Shown here one piece after another: positions 60,098-64,000 of a DNA stretch of 64,000 nucleotides (the first letter of the stretch is position 1; each line of letters opens with the position of its first letter). The stretch is from Deltaproteobacteria bacterium Ga0077550 (GTDB taxonomy: Bacteria > Myxococcota_A > Polyangia > Nannocystales > Nannocystaceae). Location: positions 1-64,000 of the forward strand of contig LNFB01000095.1 in assembly GCA_001464385.1 (NCBI GenBank), given 5' to 3'. The position numbers and the translations under genes are program-made. Below the pieces are notes generated by a model. It was given only the letters and a program-made list of their open reading frames with translations, had not been told where the DNA came from and did not search any database.

Positions 60098-62610
60098 ACC
60101 CGCGCGTCCTGCCGCGATCGCGACGGGCCCGTCGCGAGGCCGACGACTTCTACGCCGCGCTGCTCGGGGTCGATCGCGGCGGACGACGCTCCGAGGCGTG
60201 GGCGACCGAGGGCCTGCCGTCGGTCGGCGCCGCGGAGTCGACGCTGATCGAGGACGCGTGGGCGACGGCCGACGCCGCGAGCGAGTCCGAGACCGAGGCC
60301 GCGAGCGAGGCCGAGGCCGAGTCCGCCGTCGAGGCCGCGCCGCTCGAGGTCGACGAGGACGCGTGGGCCGACGCGTGGGAATCGCCGTCGGAGTCCGACG
60401 CGCGCGTCGAGGCCGATCCCGGCGTCGAGGCCGACCTCGGCGCCGAGCAGGGCTGCGGCGACGACGTCGAGTTCGCACGCGCGTCGCAGGAGCGGCACGA
60501 CGAGCACGACGAGCACGACGAGCACGACGAGCACGACGCCGTCGAGGCCCGCGAGCCGGGAGCGGGCCTGCGCGACGCGGAGTGGGACGACTGGGACGCC
60601 CCCGAGCTCGCCGACGCCGTCTACGACGGCCCCGCCGAGGTCGGACCGCCCGTGGTCCACCCGCACCACTGCGTCGAGCTCACCGCGTGGGCCGCGATCG
60701 ACGTCCGCCTCGAGGACTTCCCGACCGAGGTCACGCCCGCGAGCCCGACCGCGCCGCCCACGATGTCGATGCCGGCGCCGACCGGCTTCCGCACGATCGC
60801 CGGCCTTCGCACCCAGCTGCCCCTCGAGGAGGAGCCCGCGGGGCCGCCGCTGCAGGTCTTCGAGTTCACGCGCGGCACCGCGTTGCTCGACACCGGTCAC
60901 CTGCGCGTCGACCCCAGCGATGCGTCGCGCTTCGAAGTGCGCCTGCGCGGCCTGCTGTGTCACCCCAGCGATCCTGCCCAGCCCGATCGCCTGCCCCCCG
61001 GCCGCGCGCGCTTCCCCGTCGCGCTCATCGTCCACGGCAACCACACGGCGATCGACTTCGCGTTCACCGATGCCGGGCGACCCCACCGAACGCGGACCCT
61101 CCCGACCTCGGCCGGGCCCGTGACCGAGACGGTGATCCAGGGCCGCGCCTCGGTCCGCCACGAGGTGCCGAGCTACCGCGGCTACCGCGATCTGCAGGAG
61201 CACCTCGCGTCACAGGGCATCGTGTCGATCAGCCTCGACACCAACGCGGCCAACGAGCTCGGCTCGCTGATCCGCCTCCGCGCCGACCTCGTGCTCGCGA
61301 TGCTCGATCACCTGCGGACGCTCTCGGGCACGGCCGCCTCCCCGCTGCACGGACGCCTCGATCTCCAGCGCGTGGCGCTGGTCGGCCACTCGCGGGGCGG
61401 AGACGCGGTCGCCATGGCCGCGCGCCTCGACCTCGCGCGCCCGGCCGCCACGCGCTTCGGCCTGCGCGCTGTGGTGGCCCTCGCGCCCACCGACTTCACC
61501 GGCATGCTCACGCCCACGTCCGAGCGGCTGTCGGTCACCGCCGGCCAGTGCGCGAGCTTCCTGTGCGTCTACGGCTCGCACGACGGCGACGTCAGCGGGG
61601 CCTTCGACCCGGCGCAGCTCAGCCCCGCGTGGGACGCCGTCGGCACCGGGTTCCGCCACTACGATCGCGCGACGACCCAGCGCGCGATGGTGTTCGTCCA
61701 CGGCGCGACCCACAACCGCTTCAACGCCGTGTGGATCGATCCCGCCGCGCACGCCCCCGGCTCCGGCGCGCGGGCCCTCGCCCTCGCCCAGGCCGACAAC
61801 TTCGACGACGCGCCGCGGGTCGACCCCGGCAAGCCGCCCTCGTCGGCGTTCCCCACCCCGGCCACGCACCGCGACGCCCGCGTGCTCGATGCCGCCGCCC
61901 ACCGCACGCTCGCGCGCGAGTACATCGGCGACTGGCTCGCGCTGTGGCTGCTGGGTCGGTGGTCCGCGGCCGATCGCTTCACCGGCGTCACCACCAATTC
62001 GCTGGGCACCCCCGTGGGCCTGCAGTGGAAGCTCGGCCGGGCGCTGCGCACCGTCGACGAATTCGACGACTCGAACCCGGCGCGCAACCTCGGCGGCGGC
62101 GCGGTGACGCTGCCGACCTTCGTCCGCGAGCGACTGATCGAGCTCGACGATCCGGTGCACACGCCCCACAACGAGCGGCTGCTCCAGGCCCAGGCGCCCG
62201 CCGGCGCGGTCCGGATCTACCGCACCGAGCTGGTGGCTGCGGCCCGCGACTGGCGGGACTTCACCGCGCTCAGCGTCCGCATCTCCAAGCAGTTCCCGTC
62301 GCTCGCGTCGCCCGCCGACATCGCCGCGGCCAGCTTCCCGCCCCGCTTCACCCTCACGCTCTTCGACGGGGTCCGCCGCGCCTCCGTCGATCAGAGCGTC
62401 ATCGCCCCGCTCAACCCACGAACCGTCCGACCCTACCACCGCACGCTCGCGGGCGACGATCTGACCAAGGTGCACCTGCAGACGTGGCAGGTCCCGCTGT
62501 CGCGCTTCGCAGGCGTCGCGCTCGGCTCGATCCGCGCCGTCGAGATCGCCTTCGATGCAGGCGCCGCCGAGCCGATCCACCTCGACACCCTGTCGATCGT
62601 GAAGCTGTAG
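60094..62610 (+). CDS. Alpha/beta hydrolase with tag motif and acidic head
   Basis: An 838-residue protein. The tag RREADDFYAALLG is at residues 13-25. An acidic Glu/Asp/Ala segment (about 35-175) includes EHDEHD repeats. The hydrolase domain (about 265-625) has ALIVHGNHTAIDF as oxyanion strand, VGHSRGGDA with nucleophile S433, YGSHDGDV with the acid D497 or D499, and VHGATHNRFN with H540, a layout like chlorophyllase/PETase-type dienelactone hydrolases. A C-terminal beta domain (about 680-838) may bind substrate or lipid. Lipase or esterase activity on membranes is plausible but unproven. ATG 60094 overlaps the previous stop. Confidence 0.78.
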   Translation: MNPRVLPRSRRARREADDFYAALLGVDRGGRRSEAWATEGLPSVGAAESTLIEDAWATADAASESETEAASEAEAESAVEAAPLEVDEDAWADAWESPSESDARVEADPGVEADLGAEQGCGDDVEFARASQERHDEHDEHDEHDEHDAVEAREPGAGLRDAEWDDWDAPELADAVYDGPAEVGPPVVHPHHCVELTAWAAIDVRLEDFPTEVTPASPTAPPTMSMPAPTGFRTIAGLRTQLPLEEEPAGPPLQVFEFTRGTALLDTGHLRVDPSDASRFEVRLRGLLCHPSDPAQPDRLPPGRARFPVALIVHGNHTAIDFAFTDAGRPHRTRTLPTSAGPVTETVIQGRASVRHEVPSYRGYRDLQEHLASQGIVSISLDTNAANELGSLIRLRADLVLAMLDHLRTLSGTAASPLHGRLDLQRVALVGHSRGGDAVAMAARLDLARPAATRFGLRAVVALAPTDFTGMLTPTSERLSVTAGQCASFLCVYGSHDGDVSGAFDPAQLSPAWDAVGTGFRHYDRATTQRAMVFVHGATHNRFNAVWIDPAAHAPGSGARALALAQADNFDDAPRVDPGKPPSSAFPTPATHRDARVLDAAAHRTLAREYIGDWLALWLLGRWSAADRFTGVTTNSLGTPVGLQWKLGRALRTVDEFDDSNPARNLGGGAVTLPTFVRERLIELDDPVHTPHNERLLQAQAPAGAVRIYRTELVAAARDWRDFTALSVRISKQFPSLASPADIAAASFPPRFTLTLFDGVRRASVDQSVIAPLNPRTVRPYHRTLAGDDLTKVHLQTWQVPLSRFAGVALGSIRAVEIAFDAGAAEPIHLDTLSIVKL
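60493..60538 (+). repeat. 9-bp tandem repeat GACGAGCAC encoding DEH
   Basis: About five units within the acidic head of the alpha/beta hydrolase gene. The His-rich acidic run could bind metal. Confidence 0.75.
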
Positions 62611-62619
62611 GAGACCGCC

Positions 62620-62937
62620 ATGACCCGCACCTCCCCCGCCTACCCCCCGCGCGCGACCGAGGCCCGCTTCGTCCGCGCGACCGAGGGCGCCCGCGGCCAC
62701 ACCCACGTGCAGGTCACCGGTGAGCACTTCGTCGCGCGCGCGGTGCCGCTGCTCGCCCGCCTCGGACGACAGCGCCTCGTCGCGATCGTCGTGCGCGCCG
62801 ACGGCCAGGGGTTCACCGGCATCGCCGAGCACGCCCCGCGCGACGGCGACCGCCTCGCCATCGGCTACGCGAACGGTCCGCTCACGCCCACCGACATCGT
62901 CTATCGCGCGCACCCGGATCCCCGCCCCGTCGCGTGA
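62620..62937 (+). CDS. Small hypothetical protein, 105 residues
   Basis: No family recognised. It is a compact alpha/beta protein with a His-containing segment (ARGHTHVQVTGEHFVARAVP), a central strand RLVAIVVRADGQGFTGIAE and RLAIGYANGPLTPTDIVYRA. It has a strong ribosome site (AGGAGA, six bases before ATG 62620) and lies nine bases after the hydrolase stop, so it is co-transcribed. Its size and place between two enzymes would suit an immunity or chaperone protein, but nothing in the sequence proves this. Confidence 0.6.
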   Translation: MTRTSPAYPPRATEARFVRATEGARGHTHVQVTGEHFVARAVPLLARLGRQRLVAIVVRADGQGFTGIAEHAPRDGDRLAIGYANGPLTPTDIVYRAHPDPRPVA

Positions 62938-62977
62938 CGCCGGCGTCGAGACGACATCCAAGAGGAGGCCCAGGTCC

Positions 62978-64000
62978 ATGCCACGCACCACGCAACGACG
63001 CCGAGCTCGGGCGACCACGCGGGACGCCGACGACTTCTTCCGCGACCTCGTCGGCGGCGGCGACGTCGGGCCGGCCGAGGATCTCCTCGCGCGGGCGAGC
63101 GACGCGCTGACGCGGGCCCGCGACGAGCTGCGCGCCCGCGTCGGGCTGCCCGCCGCGTCGCCGGCCCCCGCGACGCCGATGCCGGTCGCGACCCCGGTGC
63201 CCGCGATGCCCGTCGCGTCACCGCTGCCCGCGCCCACGGCGATCGCCCCGCAGCCGAGCGAGGACGCGACCACCACGTACTTCCGCATGCGCGTCGACGC
63301 CGATCGCGATGGTGCCGTCGACGGTCGCGATCCGCCGACGCGCTGGACGTGGGGCGCCACCGGCCGCGGCGCGGCGGTGCTGCCGAACGTCGACAGCGAC
63401 AACCCCGGGCCCGCCGTCGACACCGGCAACGCCACGATCGACGCCGGCAACGACGCGACGGACATCGCGCCGCTGCGCATCGAACCAACGCCGTCGACGA
63501 CGCCGCCCGCCGGGACGCAGCTCGAGCTGCGGGTGTCGCCCCCGGGCGTCGTGCGAATCTTCGACGGCACCTCACCGGGCGCAACCGAGATCATCGGGCC
63601 CACCGCGGGCGCGCACCATCGCTTCACGGCGCTCCCCACCGCGCCACTGCAGCTCGGCATGGAGGCCCTGCGCCTCGCCGGCCGCGGCTTCGACGGTCTC
63701 GTCGAGATCACGCTGCGCACCGTGCTGCCGTCCGGCCGGCGCCTGACCCAGCGCACGGTCGTCCGCGTGGCGCCGTGGATCATGCCCAACCACACCCACC
63801 GGGCAGAGGCGGTGTTCGTCGTCGACGTCGGCGCCTCGAACCTCCGCTTTCGCACCGAGCTGCGTCGCCTGGTCACCGCCGCCGGGTGCACCCTGGTCGA
63901 GCACGCGGACGCCGATCGGTGGATGCAGGACGCGATGGAGTTCGGGGTCACGAACCTCCCTTCGGCGGGCTTTCGTACGGTCCTCCGCGCGCCGCGGGAC
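62978..64000 (+). CDS. Protein-arginine deiminase (PAD) with tag motif, 3' end cut by window
   Basis: 341 codons are visible, open to the right edge. The tag TRDADDFFRDLVG is at residues 14-26, followed by a helix and a Pro/Ala linker. From about 100 the PAD middle domain appears: FRMRVDADRDGAVDG (D107, D109, D111, calcium-type ligands), TRWTWGATGRGAAVLPNVDS. From about 270 the catalytic domain begins: AEAVFVVDVGASNLRFRTEL and DADRWMQDAMEFG, where W315/D318 match W347/D350 of human PAD4. The catalytic His, second Asp and Cys should lie beyond the window. PADs turn peptidyl-arginine into citrulline in a calcium-dependent way. AGAGGAGG precedes ATG 62978. Confidence 0.87.
   Translation, partial: MPRTTQRRRARATTRDADDFFRDLVGGGDVGPAEDLLARASDALTRARDELRARVGLPAASPAPATPMPVATPVPAMPVASPLPAPTAIAPQPSEDATTTYFRMRVDADRDGAVDGRDPPTRWTWGATGRGAAVLPNVDSDNPGPAVDTGNATIDAGNDATDIAPLRIEPTPSTTPPAGTQLELRVSPPGVVRIFDGTSPGATEIIGPTAGAHHRFTALPTAPLQLGMEALRLAGRGFDGLVEITLRTVLPSGRRLTQRTVVRVAPWIMPNHTHRAEAVFVVDVGASNLRFRTELRRLVTAAGCTLVEHADADRWMQDAMEFGVTNLPSAGFRTVLRAPRD

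Noticed and set aside
63309..63746. 145-codon frame near the right edge
   Set aside because: It is a shifted frame inside the arginine deiminase gene, whose middle-domain motifs are clear in the other frame.

Overview
The window is very GC-rich DNA, almost certainly from a myxobacterium-like deltaproteobacterium; the suborder Nannocystineae is my best guess. The grounds are secreted proteins with repeated cysteine-rich motifs (CGNG-x-GE-x-CD type) and short Gly-Cys/hydrophobic/Arg C-terminal tails of the MYXO-CTERM kind, many Asp/Ala/Lys-rich lipoproteins, and GTG starts with very short leaders. No rRNA, tRNA, transposase, integrase, phage structural gene or CRISPR array was seen.

Bases 1-31,370 read as a conserved chromosomal region. 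In order it holds: the end of a membrane protein; a receiver/degenerate-GGDEF protein; a gamma-carbonic-anhydrase-like protein overlapping a fused hydantoinase/oxoprolinase; a membrane-anchored matrixin-like protease; a divergent Lgt; secreted and lipoprotein genes; a ROK sugar kinase; an AspT/YidE-like transporter; a set containing glpX, a YbgC-type thioesterase and hom; enolase coupled to two degenerate M16 peptidase-like genes; a lipoprotein with three DsbA-like domains; an APC permease overlapping rpmB; queD; a PLD-like protein; and a divergent cheX/cheY pair. Convergent gene pairs are often separated by compact GC hairpins.

Bases 31,390-64,000 (running off the right edge) are an accessory toxin/effector region. 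At its centre is a ~3,400-residue Tc-toxin A (TcA) homologue. Around it lie a hemopexin-repeat protein with a possible LAS-type zinc site, an M15 peptidoglycan peptidase, a six-gene same-strand block (a Pro/Ala-rich protein, two coiled-coil proteins and three paralogues of an unrecognised membrane-like family), a thioredoxin-like/J-domain protein on the opposite strand, an intact subtilisin, a lysozyme-like/DUF2272 amidase, an alpha/beta hydrolase, a small unknown protein and a protein-arginine deiminase cut by the window end.

The most interesting signal is a short N-terminal motif (approximately R-x-A-D-x-F-[FY]-x-x-L-x-G, at residues 12-33) shared by five otherwise unrelated proteins of this region: the hemopexin protein, the M15 peptidase, the DUF2272 protein, the alpha/beta hydrolase and the deiminase. 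It looks like a common targeting or loading tag on a set of effectors next to a TcA-type translocation subunit. A five-copy, 14-15 bp-period CGATCGATC array lies between the divergent hemopexin and M15 genes, and two more copies lie before the TcA gene, which suggests a dedicated regulator. No TcB/TcC partner or contractile sheath gene is visible. The delivery hypothesis is therefore inference.
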